Assembly (NCBI GenBank): GCA_028285485.1
Contig: JANQPC010000003.1
Coordinates: forward strand, 1-49,746
DNA: 49,746 nucleotides
Source: Paracoccaceae bacterium
GTDB lineage: Bacteria; Pseudomonadota; Alphaproteobacteria; Rhodobacterales; Rhodobacteraceae
Reading direction: 5' to 3'
This document shows positions 8,777 to 16,614 of the stretch, in pieces (the first letter of the stretch is position 1; every line of letters starts with the position of its first letter). A program made the position numbers and the translations under genes. The notes beneath the pieces were generated by a model. It was given only the letters and a program-made list of their open reading frames with translations, ran no database searches and had not been told where the DNA came from.

Positions 8777-9607
8777 TCAGTCGCGCCCCGAGAGCCGCTT
8801 GCCGATCCGGCGCGCAGCACGGCGCAGGCGGGCAAGCGGCGCGGGGCTGGGCTTCGTTTCCGTCCAGTGCCGGTGCCCGGCGCTGGCCAGATCGGTGCGA
8901 TACCCCTCGTAATCGGTCAGAAAAACCGGCTGGCCACCTGCCGCCACATGCCTGGGCATTTCCGGCGTGCCCTGGAACTTCGGCCAGATCTCGAACGCCT
9001 GCGCCCCCGCTCCCTGCGGCCCGGCGGGATGCGGCGTGTGCGGCGCGCGGCCGAGCGCGCCGTTGATCGCAACGCCAAGAGCGCCCGGCCCGGTCACATG
9101 GAAGCCATCGAAATCCGGGCCGGGATCGCGTAAGCCTTCGATCGCATAGGCCAGTGCAGCGTTCAGAAACGGGTGGCCGGGCGCGGCGGCGAGAAACATG
9201 TTGGATATCGCGTGGGGCAGCCCCGCCTCGCTGGCCACAAACCGCGCGTTCGGGCCCAGCGCAGCCGCGAGGGGCGAGAGGCAGACGGTATCGAGATCGG
9301 CATAAACGCCGCCCTCGGCGATCAACGCGCAAAGCCGCCAGAGATCGGCCTTGAAGGCCCCGTTTTCGAGCCTGTCATAGGCCGCCAGCACCCTTGCCGG
9401 GAACTGGCGTTCGATCAGCGCCCGCCGGTCTGCGTGATCGGCAAAGCGGTATTCGAAGCCCGGGTTCTGCTCCACCCAGCTCATGGCGGCGGTGTACATC
9501 CCCTGGGGCACCTCGGCGCTTTCGAAGGTTTGATGGATGATCGGGGGAATGGCCCCGAGCGCGGCGGGCGCGCCCCTCGGCTGCAGGTGCTTCGGGATCG
9601 ACGGCAT
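8777..9607 (-). CDS. GT32-type glycosyltransferase (Och1-like, DXD sugar-binding region)
   Basis: A 276-residue enzyme of the 'glycosyltransferase sugar-binding region containing DXD motif' family. The N-terminus has IPPIIHQTFES, the classic 'IPKiIHQtW' start of the fold. At about residues 80-110 it reads GAFKADLWRLCALIAEGGVYADLDTVCLSPL, containing 'kaDl.R...l...GGvYaDlD', in which DLD is the metal-binding DXD. It also has the ISNMFLAAAPGHPF segment (the 'n.f.aa.pghP' motif). The C-terminus is basic (RLRRAARRIGKRLSGRD). It follows the sulfotransferase by only 6 bases and is the last gene of a three-gene operon, so it probably adds a sugar to a surface glycan. Confidence 0.88.
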   Translation of the reverse strand: MPSIPKHLQPRGAPAALGAIPPIIHQTFESAEVPQGMYTAAMSWVEQNPGFEYRFADHADRRALIERQFPARVLAAYDRLENGAFKADLWRLCALIAEGGVYADLDTVCLSPLAAALGPNARFVASEAGLPHAISNMFLAAAPGHPFLNAALAYAIEGLRDPGPDFDGFHVTGPGALGVAINGALGRAPHTPHPAGPQGAGAQAFEIWPKFQGTPEMPRHVAAGGQPVFLTDYEGYRTDLASAGHRHWTETKPSPAPLARLRRAARRIGKRLSGRD

Positions 9608-9613
9608 CGTGCC

Positions 9614-10216
9614 TCAGGCCCCGCCGGTGAGGCGCCACCAAGCGCGCTTGAGGCGCTTTCGAAAGCGGGTGTTTGATTTCGGCGTGCCGCTGGCCACCAC
9701 GGGGGCGCCGAGAAACGGGCAGATCCGCTCATAGCTCAGCTCATCGAGGCGCAGATGCAGGTAATCTTCGGGCCGGTCCGCGAAATAGGCGGCCACCTCG
9801 GCGTTATGCGCCTCATAGCGCGCGCGAAACACCTCTTCATGGCCTACCGGGAAGGGCACCCCATAGATCACCCTGTGCAACGCGTTGGGGTGGTGGGCAA
9901 AGTCTTTGACCACGCTGGTGATCCACTTCTCGGTATCCCGCGTGATATGGATGAACTTCGCCCCTGGGCAGGCGGCATCGAGATGGCGGTAGAGCACCGG
10001 CCAGGGCGTATCCTTCGCGGCGTCATACTCGGGCAGAAGCGCCATCGCGCGCGCCTCGAGATCGGCCAGCGTCAGATCCTCCCGCTGCGCGAAATCGCGA
10101 AACTGGTTGTATCCCGCCACGCGGTAGCCAAGCCGTTTGAGCATCGTCTCCAAGGTTGTGGTGCCGGTTTTCTGGAAACCGAGGCCGAAGACCTTGGGAT
10201 GCTTGAGCGCGCTCAT
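9614..10216 (-). CDS. Sulfotransferase family protein
   Basis: A 200-residue cytosolic or membrane-associated PAPS-dependent sulfotransferase. The start MSALKHPKVFGLGFQKTG at 10216 is preferred over an in-frame TTG at 10237 because it lies right after the upstream stop. KVFGLGFQKTGTTTLETML is the 5'-phosphosulfate-binding loop ('vfglGfpKTGTTSL'). KFIHITRDTEKWITSVVKDF is the 3'-phosphate-binding region with the conserved R-D-x-x-x-W-I-x-S. YLHLRLDELSYERICPFLG is the family's C-terminal 'd.eklc.Flg'. The family is short in Rhodobacteraceae (about 200-220), so the protein looks complete. Together with the GT61 and GT32 neighbours it suggests a sulfated glycan or a sulfated lipid product. Confidence 0.88.
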   Translation of the reverse strand: MSALKHPKVFGLGFQKTGTTTLETMLKRLGYRVAGYNQFRDFAQREDLTLADLEARAMALLPEYDAAKDTPWPVLYRHLDAACPGAKFIHITRDTEKWITSVVKDFAHHPNALHRVIYGVPFPVGHEEVFRARYEAHNAEVAAYFADRPEDYLHLRLDELSYERICPFLGAPVVASGTPKSNTRFRKRLKRAWWRLTGGA

Positions 10217-10217
10217 C

Positions 10218-11240
10218 TCACAGCCCCGCAAGATCAAGCGCGTGGGTCAGTGATGCGGGATCGACCTCGAAATCATCCTGCGAGAACGCCTTGAAGGGCG
10301 CGTTGAAATCATAGGCCGGGGTCACGTATTCGGGCTTCAGACGCCCGCGCACGCCAATCCAGCCCACGCCGAGCTGGGCACACATGCCGCGATAATAATC
10401 GGTCATATGCCCGCAGGGCATCAGTTCGACCAGCTGCGCCAGCGGGCTTTCGGGCTGGCGCCAGAGCAGCGGGCCGAGCGCTGCGCCGTGGATCGCCACG
10501 ATTGCCTCGGCCTCCTGAAAAAGCGCGATCTGATCGGCGGCGCTGAGCGTTTCCGCAAAGACGCGCTCGAAACCGCGTTGGGCCAGGAGGGCGCAGATTT
10601 CGTCTTCGTTTTCAAGCGCGCGGGCGCTCTTTCGCGAAAGATAGGCGCGGCGTGGCAGGGGCCCCGAAGGCTGCGCGGCGCGGCCCCGCGCGAAGGCGGC
10701 GCGGGCGGCAGGGGCGGCGACCCAATCCGCCCGCGTCGCGCGCACCGTTGTCCAGGGATCCATGTTATAGGCCACGCCCGCGCCCGCAAGCTGCGCATCG
10801 CTCGCTGTGAGGCGGAGGCCGAAAAACTCGGCAGCGTCGAGGATATAGCGTGGGGTTGCGGCGGGGGTGACGAGGTGCAGGGCCTCAGGCTCCAACCCAA
10901 GTTCGGCTGAGACGTGAAAGACCAACGGCAGGTGGTTGGTTAGAAAATGCGCCCAGTTCTCAGGCGCGTTCCGGCGCAGATCGAACACTGCGGTGTCGCT
11001 CAGCGCAAGCGTTCCGCGCGGCTTGAGGCGTTTCAGCCGCCCCGAGGGCGCCGGTTGCGGCAGGCTTTCCAGCGGCGCGCGCCCGTAGCTGAGCGTGCCG
11101 CCGCCATGGCCCCGTGCGGGCAGGGTGAGGATCTCGCATTCCGGCACGATGCGATCCACCAGATAGGTGCGCGCGCCCACCACGGTGGCGGCGGGGATCG
11201 GGCAGGGCGGAATGGTTACGGTCGTCAGCGCGCCGGTCAT
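10218..11240 (-). CDS. Glycosyltransferase family 61-like protein (DUF563)
   Basis: A 340-residue protein beginning MTGALTTVTIPPCP at 11240. The frame stays open to 11486, but that part crosses a tRNA gene and cannot be coding. The features are those of DUF563/GT61 proteins: NWAHFLTNHLPLVFH (the 'n..Hf..d.lp' motif), the LPRRAYLSRKSARALENEDEI segment, which matches 'iyisR..a..R.v.Ne.ev...l...Gf', and SAADQIALFQEAEAIVAIHGAALG, which matches 'sv.eQv.lf..A..ivG.HGAgL'. This family transfers sugars such as xylose or GlcNAc in eukaryotes and is common in bacterial polysaccharide loci. Its stop and the sulfotransferase start are only 1 base apart. Confidence 0.87.
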   Translation of the reverse strand: MTGALTTVTIPPCPIPAATVVGARTYLVDRIVPECEILTLPARGHGGGTLSYGRAPLESLPQPAPSGRLKRLKPRGTLALSDTAVFDLRRNAPENWAHFLTNHLPLVFHVSAELGLEPEALHLVTPAATPRYILDAAEFFGLRLTASDAQLAGAGVAYNMDPWTTVRATRADWVAAPAARAAFARGRAAQPSGPLPRRAYLSRKSARALENEDEICALLAQRGFERVFAETLSAADQIALFQEAEAIVAIHGAALGPLLWRQPESPLAQLVELMPCGHMTDYYRGMCAQLGVGWIGVRGRLKPEYVTPAYDFNAPFKAFSQDDFEVDPASLTHALDLAGL

Positions 11241-11419
11241 GGCGCCGGGATAGTTCGCGGGGCGGGGGCTGTCGAGCGGGAAGGGCCTCCCGCGGCGCGA
11301 GTGTTGCCGATGCGGGGCCGGCGGGGGCGGAACCGGGGAGGCGCTCTCGCAATTTCGGCGAAACGACTGCCGCTTGCGCTTTTTGGAGAATGCTGTCGGC
11401 GCCTTTTGCGAAACGCTGG

Positions 11420-11503
11420 TGGTGGGCGACCCTGGAATCGAACCAGGCGTGCGTCTCCGCGAGGGAGTTACAGTCCCCTGCCACACCTTGCGGCCTGTCG
11501 CCC
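11420..11503 (-). tRNA. tRNA-Tyr (anticodon GTA), CCA encoded, unusual D-arm
   Basis: On the minus strand the 5' acceptor GGGCGAC (11503-11497) pairs with GTCGCCC (11430-11424). The discriminator is A and CCA is encoded at 11422-11420. The anticodon stem-loop is GGGGA-CTGTAAC-TCCCT with GTA as anticodon. A long type II variable arm (about 14 bases) and a normal T-arm CCTGG-TTCGATT-CCAGG follow. The D-arm is odd: after the acceptor come A8 G9, then GCCG-CAAGGTG-TGGC. The almost invariant U8, A14 and A21 therefore appear as A, C and G. Length and other arms are normal, so I call it functional. Confidence 0.92.
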
Positions 11504-11721
11504 ACGAGCGCGCTGGATAGCGTGGGGCCCTGAATGCGTCAACCTCAAATGGCGCCTGCTTCCGCCCATGAATATCAGGAGATTACCGCGCGGATCGGGG
11601 CCCGCGAGGGCGCCTGTGCCGCTTGCGTTTTCCGCACGCCCCGGCCCCCGCTTTCGCCTTGCGCCCCACATGCGAAGTTGCGCAAGTAAGTGCATCCCCT
11701 CGGCGGGGGCAAAGGCAGGCG

Positions 11722-12501
11722 ATGAAAAAGCCGAAATGGGTGATCGAGAAGGAACAGGCGCGGCGGGCGGCGGCGGCGGAAACGCTGTGGCTTTTTGGCC
11801 TGCACGCCGTGCGCGATGCGCTTTTGAACCCTTCGCGTGAAAAACTGCGGCTGGTTGTCACGAAAAACGCCGCCGATAGGCTGGGCGCCGAGGCGCTGGC
11901 CGCCGCAGGGATCACGCCTGAAATCGCCGATCCCCGCCGTTTTCCCGTATCCTTCGATCCCGGCACCGTGCATCAGGGCGCGGCGCTGGAAACGAAGCCG
12001 CTGGATTGGGGTGGGCTTGAGGGCGTGCTTGCGCAAGGTACTGGTACGCCGGTGGTTTTACTGCTCGACCGGGTGACGGACCCGCATAATGTGGGCGCCA
12101 TCCTGCGCTCGGCGGAAGTGTTCGGTGCCGCCGCGCTGATCGCCCCGCGCCGGCACTCCGCACCGGAAACCGGGGCTTTGGCCAAGGCAGCCTCCGGCGC
12201 GCTGGAGCGGCAGCCCTATATCCGCGTGGGCAACCTGGCCCAGGCGATGGAACAGCTTCGCGAGATGGGTTTTGCACTCCTGGGCCTTGATGGCACCGGG
12301 GATGAGGCAATCGGCGCGGCGCTATCCAGCCTTGGCGACCAGCCGATCGCGCTGGTGCTCGGCGCCGAGGGCCCGGGCCTGCGCGACAAGACGAAGGCCA
12401 CCTGCGACCGGTTGGTCACGATCCCCGCCGCAGGCACCTTCGGATCGCTCAATGTTTCAAATGCGGCTGCGGTGGCCCTATATGCCACCCGTACCCGCTG
12501 A
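11722..12501 (+). CDS. rlmB: 23S rRNA (guanosine-2'-O)-methyltransferase RlmB (TrmH/SpoU family)
   Basis: A 259-residue SPOUT methyltransferase that methylates a 2'-O position in 23S rRNA using SAM. The start MKKPKWVIEKEQARRAA at 11722 is used because earlier in-frame starts give unconserved sequence. An N-terminal substrate-binding domain (LWLFGLHAVRDALLNP, the 'G.haV..aL' motif) is followed by the three SpoU motifs: LLDRVTDPHNVGAILRSAEVFG (motif 1, with the catalytic Asn and Arg), IALVLGAEGPGLR (motif 2), and IPAAGTFGSLNVSNAAAVALY (motif 3, knot and SAM site). The zinc-ribbon gene starts 11 bases after its stop, so the two likely share a transcript. Confidence 0.92.
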   Translation: MKKPKWVIEKEQARRAAAAETLWLFGLHAVRDALLNPSREKLRLVVTKNAADRLGAEALAAAGITPEIADPRRFPVSFDPGTVHQGAALETKPLDWGGLEGVLAQGTGTPVVLLLDRVTDPHNVGAILRSAEVFGAAALIAPRRHSAPETGALAKAASGALERQPYIRVGNLAQAMEQLREMGFALLGLDGTGDEAIGAALSSLGDQPIALVLGAEGPGLRDKTKATCDRLVTIPAAGTFGSLNVSNAAAVALYATRTR

Positions 12502-12512
12502 ACGGATCGCCC

Positions 12513-12824
12513 ATGCCCAACGAACGTATCGCAACCTGCTGTTACTGCGGCACCCGCGCCGCGCTGGTTCTGCGGGGGCGCGACAGGCATGAACTGGCCT
12601 GCTCCAACTGCGGCGCGCCGCTGCATAACCTGAAAATGCTGAAAGCGCAGCATCCCGGGCGGCGCGAGCTGGTCAAACCCTCCCCGGTCCGCAGCCACCC
12701 GCCGGAATACAGCGATGAGGGCCGCCGCGCCCCGCCGCCGCGCCGCCGCCGCAAGAAGCGCAAGAGCCTCAAGCGGAAGATCTTTGAAGAGGCGTGGGAC
12801 GTGCTCGAGGATATCTTCGATTGA
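12513..12824 (+). CDS. Small zinc-ribbon protein of unknown function
   Basis: A 103-residue protein. Two cysteine pairs, Cys9-x2-Cys12 (CCYCG) and Cys30-x2-Cys33 (CSNCG), form a zinc ribbon over the first 35 residues. Residues about 70-85 are extremely basic (PPPRRRRKKRKSLKRK), followed by an acidic helix ending WDVLEDIFD. A zinc ribbon with a basic tail suggests nucleic-acid or ribosome contact, in keeping with the upstream rlmB, but no function is established. The spacing of 11 bases to rlmB suggests co-transcription. Confidence 0.8.
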   Translation: MPNERIATCCYCGTRAALVLRGRDRHELACSNCGAPLHNLKMLKAQHPGRRELVKPSPVRSHPPEYSDEGRRAPPPRRRRKKRKSLKRKIFEEAWDVLEDIFD

Positions 12825-12928
12825 AACAAATCTCGCGCGCGATCACGCTTCCGTATTTAGGCTTCTCTCGCGTGGGCGGCTGGCGCATGTCTGGGGCACC
12901 CGCAACCCTGATGAGGCCCTGACCCACC

Positions 12929-13387
12929 ATGCTGACCCGCCGCTCCGCCCTGGCGCTCTTCGCCACCGCCCCAGCCGCTGCTGCCCTGGCCACCCGCGCC
13001 CGGGCCGCCACGCCCGAGATCTATGCCGAAGGCGGGATCGCCATCGATGGCACCGATCCCGTGGCCTACTTTACCGAAAGCAAGCCCGTGGCCGGCGATC
13101 CGGCGATAACCCATGATTGGATGGGCGCGACCTGGCAGTTCTCAACCGAAGAAAACCGCGCCACCTTCGCCGCCGATCCCGAGGCATATGCGCCCCAGTT
13201 TGGCGGTTATTGCGCCTGGGCCGTGGCCGAAGGTTACACGGCCTCGACCGTGCCGGAAGCCTGGACGATCCATGACGGCAAGCTCTACCTGAACTTCTCG
13301 CGCGGCGTGCGCCGCCGTTGGGAACGCGATATTCCCGGCAATATTGCGCGCGGGGAAGGCAATTGGCCGGCTGTTCTGGCGAATTGA
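12929..13387 (+). CDS. Exported YHS domain-containing protein
   Basis: A 152-residue protein. The N-terminus MLTRRSALALFATAPAAAALA looks like a Tat-type signal peptide (TRRSAL, moderately hydrophobic core, cleavage near ARAA). The mature part reads GGIAIDGTDPVAYFTESKPVAGD, the YHS motif (aYfte.kp..G). It continues with WQFSTEENRATFAADPEAYAPQFGGYCAWAV, where the cysteine and aromatic residues are conserved. Such proteins are thought to bind metal, often copper or heme-related, in the periplasm. The sequence after its stop contains a candidate sRNA and a clear terminator. Confidence 0.88.
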   Translation: MLTRRSALALFATAPAAAALATRARAATPEIYAEGGIAIDGTDPVAYFTESKPVAGDPAITHDWMGATWQFSTEENRATFAADPEAYAPQFGGYCAWAVAEGYTASTVPEAWTIHDGKLYLNFSRGVRRRWERDIPGNIARGEGNWPAVLAN

Positions 13388-13389
13388 CC

Positions 13390-13535
13390 GGGCGCTCTTC
13401 ACGTTTTCGCAAGAAAACCTAGAAGCGCGGGGCCCGCTCCCTACCTTTAGAACATGGGCGCGCAACCGGAACTTGCGCGTTCTCTTCACTGTCCCTCGTT
13501 CCGTGACTGCGCCCGGCTAGCCCGGGCGCTTTTTT
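13390..13535 (+). ncRNA. Candidate small RNA or structured 3' UTR downstream of the YHS gene
   Basis: The 145-base gap holds three ordered structures: a GTTTTC-GCAA-GAAAAC inverted repeat (13403-13418), a 7-bp hairpin CGCGCAA/TTGCGCG (13459-13479), and an intrinsic terminator (13509-13535). Between the last two is a single-stranded pyrimidine-rich tract with several CUUC/CCCU elements. This layout is common in trans-acting sRNAs, including those cut from 3' UTRs. No convincing promoter is seen, so read-through from the YHS gene is the likely source. Confidence 0.35.
13509..13535 (+). terminator. Intrinsic terminator after the YHS gene
   Basis: Stem GCGCCCGG (13509-13516) with CCGGGCGC (13522-13529), a 5-base loop and six T residues (13530-13535). 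It serves plus-strand transcripts; the convergent hisE ends at 13564. Confidence 0.85.
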
Positions 13536-13563
13536 CTTGTTTCCCGCGCCATGTGGCGTGTTT

Positions 13564-13878
13564 TCAGGGCTTTCGGGCGGCTTTCTCGGCGATCCCCGAT
13601 TGGCCCTCCCGGCGCTCAAGCTCGGCCAGCACATCGGCAAGCGAAACATCGCGGGCTTCGAGCATCACCAGAAGGTGGTAGAACACATCGGCCGCCTCTC
13701 GGGTGAGCGCGGCGGGGTCGCCCTTCACGGCCTCGACGATCGCCTCGATGGCCTCTTCGCCAAATTTTTCCGCCGCCTTCTCGGGCCCGGCTGCGAGAAG
13801 CCTGGCTGTCCAGGATTCAGACGGATCGGCCCCCTTGCGCGCGGCAATCGTGGCCGCAAGGCGTTCCAGCGCACTCAT
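13564..13878 (-). CDS. hisE: Phosphoribosyl-ATP diphosphatase
   Basis: A 104-residue enzyme for the second step of histidine synthesis, hydrolysing PR-ATP to PR-AMP and pyrophosphate. The motif [23 protein letters not shown] and the following EAIVEAVKG give the MazG-like E-x-x-E/D metal-binding helices, with the typical 'K.gEEa.E....' core. The [27 protein letters not shown] helix is typical of HisE. Its start overlaps the hisF stop by 4 bases (ATGA), indicating translational coupling. It is a stand-alone HisE, not fused to HisI. Confidence 0.94.
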   Translation of the reverse strand: MSALERLAATIAARKGADPSESWTARLLAAGPEKAAEKFGEEAIEAIVEAVKGDPAALTREAADVFYHLLVMLEARDVSLADVLAELERREGQSGIAEKAARKP

Positions 13879-14636
13879 GAGAGCCGTACCGGGATGCCCG
13901 AGGCGGCCATGTGTTCCTTAGCCTCGCGGATCGTGAAATCGCCGAAATGGAAGATCGAGGCCGCCAGCACCGCGCTTGCGCCCCCTTCGGTGACGCCTTC
14001 GATGAGGTGATCGAGCGTGCCCACCCCGCCCGAGGCGATCACCGGGATCGACACTGCATCGGAAATCGCGCGGGTCAGCGGCAGGTTGAAGCCCGCGCGC
14101 GTGCCATCGCGATCCATCGAGGTAAGAAGGATTTCGCCCGCGCCCTTGGCGGCCACGGTTTTGGCAAAGCCCACCGCATCGATCCCAGTGGGCTTGCGCC
14201 CGCCATGGGTGAAGATCTCCCACCGCCCCGGCGCCACGGTTTTGGCATCGATGGCCACCACGATGCATTGGCTGCCAAAGCGATCCGCCGCTGCGGCCAC
14301 CACATCGGGGTTCGCCACCGCCGCGGAGTTGAAGCTGACCTTATCGGCCCCCGCCAGAAGCAGGTTGCGCACATCCTCCACCGTGCGCACCCCGCCCCCG
14401 ATGGTGAGCGGCATGAAGCATTGCTCGGCGGTGCGGGTGGCCAGATCATACATCGTGCCGCGGTTTTCATGGGTGGCGTGGATATCGAGGAAGCAGAGCT
14501 CGTCTGCCCCCGCCGCGTCATAGGCGCGCGCGCTTTCCACCGGATCGCCCGCATCGATGAGATCGACAAAGTTCACGCCCTTGACCACGCGGCCATCGGC
14601 CACGTCGAGGCAAGGGATGATGCGCGTCTTCAGCAT
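13875..14636 (-). CDS. hisF: Imidazole glycerol phosphate synthase cyclase subunit
   Basis: A 253-residue (beta-alpha)8 barrel that makes IGP and AICAR from PRFAR using ammonia delivered by HisH. It starts [20 protein letters not shown] at 14636 with AAGGAAA upstream; the longer open frame is not conserved. The two catalytic aspartates are visible: Asp11 in PCLDVADG and the second in [12 protein letters not shown] (about residue 129). Phosphate-binding loops are GGGVRT and ASGGVG. It overlaps hisE by 4 bases. It is divergent from the DUF302 gene, with 139 bases between their starts, so hisFE probably has its own promoter. Confidence 0.95.
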   Translation of the reverse strand: MLKTRIIPCLDVADGRVVKGVNFVDLIDAGDPVESARAYDAAGADELCFLDIHATHENRGTMYDLATRTAEQCFMPLTIGGGVRTVEDVRNLLLAGADKVSFNSAAVANPDVVAAAADRFGSQCIVVAIDAKTVAPGRWEIFTHGGRKPTGIDAVGFAKTVAAKGAGEILLTSMDRDGTRAGFNLPLTRAISDAVSIPVIASGGVGTLDHLIEGVTEGGASAVLAASIFHFGDFTIREAKEHMAASGIPVRLS

Positions 14637-14775
14637 GGGGGTTTCCTTTAGGGGAACGGCGGGCCGGTGACCAGACGCGGTTGGCGGCCCCCCGCCGCTC
14701 GCGCAGCCGTGACTGGGCGGTGATCGCGGGGGCCGTATGGTGCGCGCAGGCATTTTCAACACGGAGACCCGACCC

Positions 14776-15219
14776 ATGCTGCGCATTCTCGCTCTCAGTC
14801 TTGCCGTTGCCGGCACCGCATTGCCCGCCGCCGCAGAATTCGTGCGCGTGGAGGCCACGGGCACCGTGGCCGAAGCCGCCGACCGGCTGGAAGCTGCGGT
14901 AACCCAGGCGGGCGCCAGGGTTTTCGCGCGGGTCGATCACGGCGGGGGCGCGGCTTCGGTGGATATGGAACTGGCCGATGCCGAGCTTCTCGTCTTCGGC
15001 AACCCGATGCTGGGCACGCCCGCGCTTCAGGCCGATCTGCGCGCGGGGCTCGTGCTGCCCTTGCGGGTTCTCGTTTATGACGATGGCGGGCAAACGGTGC
15101 TGCTTTACGAAAACCCTGCCGATATGTTTGCGGAATTTGACGTGCCCGCCGATGCCGAGGTGGTGCAGCGGATGACCGGAGCGCTTGGCAACCTGACGGG
15201 CGCGGCAGCGGGGCAATAA
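14776..15219 (+). CDS. Exported DUF302 domain-containing protein
   Basis: A 147-residue protein that starts [15 protein letters not shown] with a signal peptide ending near residue 20 (PAAAEF). The mature part follows the DUF302 (TT1751-like) pattern: [31 protein letters not shown] ('s....v..tv.rl...l...G..vf..idH'), then [33 protein letters not shown], the highly conserved 'lfGnP..g.pl......agl.LPl...v..d' core. Function in this family is unproven. It lies on the opposite strand between hisF and hisA and should be periplasmic. A 15-bp inverted repeat follows its stop. Confidence 0.9.
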   Translation: MLRILALSLAVAGTALPAAAEFVRVEATGTVAEAADRLEAAVTQAGARVFARVDHGGGAASVDMELADAELLVFGNPMLGTPALQADLRAGLVLPLRVLVYDDGGQTVLLYENPADMFAEFDVPADAEVVQRMTGALGNLTGAAAGQ

Positions 15220-15227
15220 GGCAAACT

Positions 15228-15266
15228 GCGCCATCGCCGGGCTGCGGTTGGGCCCGGCGATGGCGC
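15228..15266. repeat. Perfect 15-bp inverted repeat between convergent DUF302 and hisA
   Basis: Arms 15228-15242 and 15252-15266 are exact reverse complements around a 9-base loop. It begins 9 bases after the DUF302 stop and lies 83 bases before the hisA 3' end. No U-tract follows on either strand, so it is a symmetrical 3'-end structure rather than a classic terminator. It could stabilise or insulate both convergent transcripts. Confidence 0.8.
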
Positions 15267-15338
15267 GGCGGGCCTGCGGCCCTCGATTCCGCGCATGCCT
15301 CGACGCGCCCGTCGTTCCCGCCGGGCTTCGGTTGGGCC
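15237..15338 (+). repeat. Short direct repeat, 17 of 18 bases identical
   Basis: CCGGGCTGCGGTTGGGCC at 15237-15254 recurs as CCGGGCTTCGGTTGGGCC at 15321-15338 in the same 129-base gap. The first copy overlaps the inverted repeat's loop and right arm. This may be the trace of a small duplication. Confidence 0.6.
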
Positions 15339-15348
15339 TGTGCTATCC

Positions 15349-16071
15349 CTAGCCCGCCCGCAGCATCTCCAGCGCTTCGCCGAGATCGATCGCCCCGTCA
15401 TAGAGCGCGCGGCCCGAGATGGCGCCCGCGATCACCCCGGTGTCACGCAGGCGGGCAAGATCGGCGAGGGAGGAAACGCCGCCCGAGGCGATCACCGGCA
15501 CGGAGACCGCCTGTGCCAGCGCCTCGGTTGCCGCCACGTTCGGGCCCGCCATGGCGCCATCGCGTTCGATATCGGTGTAGATGATCGCCGCGATCCCGGC
15601 ATCTTCGAAGCGGCGGGCCAGATCGGTCACCTCCAGTTCCGTTTCTTCCGCCCAGCCGCGGGTGGCCACGCGCCCGCCGCGGGCATCAAGCCCCACGGCC
15701 ACCTGGCCGGGAAAGGCCGCGGCGGCCTTGCGCACGAGTTCGGGGTTTTCCACCGCCACGGTGCCCAGGATGACCCGTGCGAGGCCTTTTTCGAGCCAGC
15801 CCTCAATTGTGGCCATATCGCGGATTCCGCCGCCAAGCTGCGCGGGCACGCCTATTGCGGCAAGGATCGCCTCCACCGCCGCGCCGTTCACCGGCGCGCC
15901 GGCAAAGGCGCCATTCAGATCAACAAGATGGATCCATTCGCTTCCCGCCGCCTCGAAGGCGCGGGCCTGCGCGGCGGGATCGTCACTAAACACCGTGGCA
16001 TCGGCCATCTCGCCTCGCAGCAGGCGCACGCATTGGCCGTCTTTGAGATCGATGGCGGGGTAGAGGATCAT
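15349..16071 (-). CDS. hisA: 1-(5-phosphoribosyl)-5-[(5-phosphoribosylamino)methylideneamino]imidazole-4-carboxamide isomerase
   Basis: A 240-residue (beta-alpha)8 barrel that isomerises ProFAR to PRFAR in histidine synthesis. It starts [20 protein letters not shown] at 16071, where the first catalytic aspartate (Asp8) is in AIDLKDG. The second catalytic Asp is in [14 protein letters not shown], and the phosphate loops are LGGGIRD and IASGGVSS. The length is normal. It does not adjoin another his gene: the plus-strand DUF2147 gene lies upstream and the DUF302 gene downstream. It is therefore probably transcribed from the divergent 137-base region 16072-16208. Confidence 0.95.
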   Translation of the reverse strand: MILYPAIDLKDGQCVRLLRGEMADATVFSDDPAAQARAFEAAGSEWIHLVDLNGAFAGAPVNGAAVEAILAAIGVPAQLGGGIRDMATIEGWLEKGLARVILGTVAVENPELVRKAAAAFPGQVAVGLDARGGRVATRGWAEETELEVTDLARRFEDAGIAAIIYTDIERDGAMAGPNVAATEALAQAVSVPVIASGGVSSLADLARLRDTGVIAGAISGRALYDGAIDLGEALEMLRAG

Positions 16072-16208
16072 CTGGGCACTCCGGTCGGCGAACGCGCGCT
16101 TCTTGCCCCGGCGCCTTCCGATTGCCAAGGGGGCGCGAACGACCCGACGTCAGACTTGCAGGCGGCCCTCCGCGGGGCATGATCGCGCGCCAGAACGGGA
16201 GGAACGCC

Positions 16209-16595
16209 ATGAGATCAGTTGCACTTGCCGGGGCGCTCATCGCCGCGGCCACGCTGGCGGAAGCCGATCCGGTGCATGGGCTTTGGAAAACCCAGCCTGA
16301 CGACAACGGCAATTTCGGCCATATCCAGATCGGCGCCTGCGGGGATACGATCTGCGGCGCGCTGCGCGCAGCCTTCGACAGCGCAGGAAATCCGCGGCCG
16401 TCCGACGATATCGGCCGCGCCATCATCTGGGATATGGTGCCAGCCGGGCAGGGCGCCTATCGCGACGGCAAGATCTACGCGCCGGATCGAGACCGGACCT
16501 ATTCCAGCAAAATGGCGCTCTCGGGCGACCGGCTGGATGTTTCGGGCTGCGTGCTGGGCATCTGCCGCTCCCAGCAATGGGTGCGGGTGGAGTGA
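16209..16595 (+). CDS. Exported DUF2147 domain-containing protein
   Basis: A 128-residue protein with GGAGG (16198-16202) upstream of the ATG at 16209. The signal peptide is MRSVALAGALIAAATLAEA. The mature part has the DUF2147 pattern: DPVHGLWKTQPDDNGNFGHIQIGACGD ('g.W.t...d....v.i..cg..lcG.i'), then DDIGRAIIWDM, GKIYAPDRDRTYSSKMALSGDRLDVSGCVLGICRSQQWVRV. The last part matches 'G.iydP..gk.Y...m.l.gd.L.vrGc.g....r.q.W.r'. Paired cysteines suggest disulfides. The family has a lipocalin-like or beta-barrel look but no settled function. It is divergent from hisA and convergent with hisH. Confidence 0.9.
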   Translation: MRSVALAGALIAAATLAEADPVHGLWKTQPDDNGNFGHIQIGACGDTICGALRAAFDSAGNPRPSDDIGRAIIWDMVPAGQGAYRDGKIYAPDRDRTYSSKMALSGDRLDVSGCVLGICRSQQWVRVE

Positions 16596-16614
16596 CGGCC
16601 CGCCGCCGCGTGGC

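Noticed and set aside
11240-11420. Possible genomic island boundary at tRNA-Tyr
   Set aside because: No integrase, no direct repeat of the tRNA 3' end elsewhere in the window and no change in GC were seen, so no mobile element is called.
11241-11486. Upstream extension of the GT61 frame
   Set aside because: The extension crosses the tRNA-Tyr gene and gives low-complexity sequence; the conserved protein starts at 11240.
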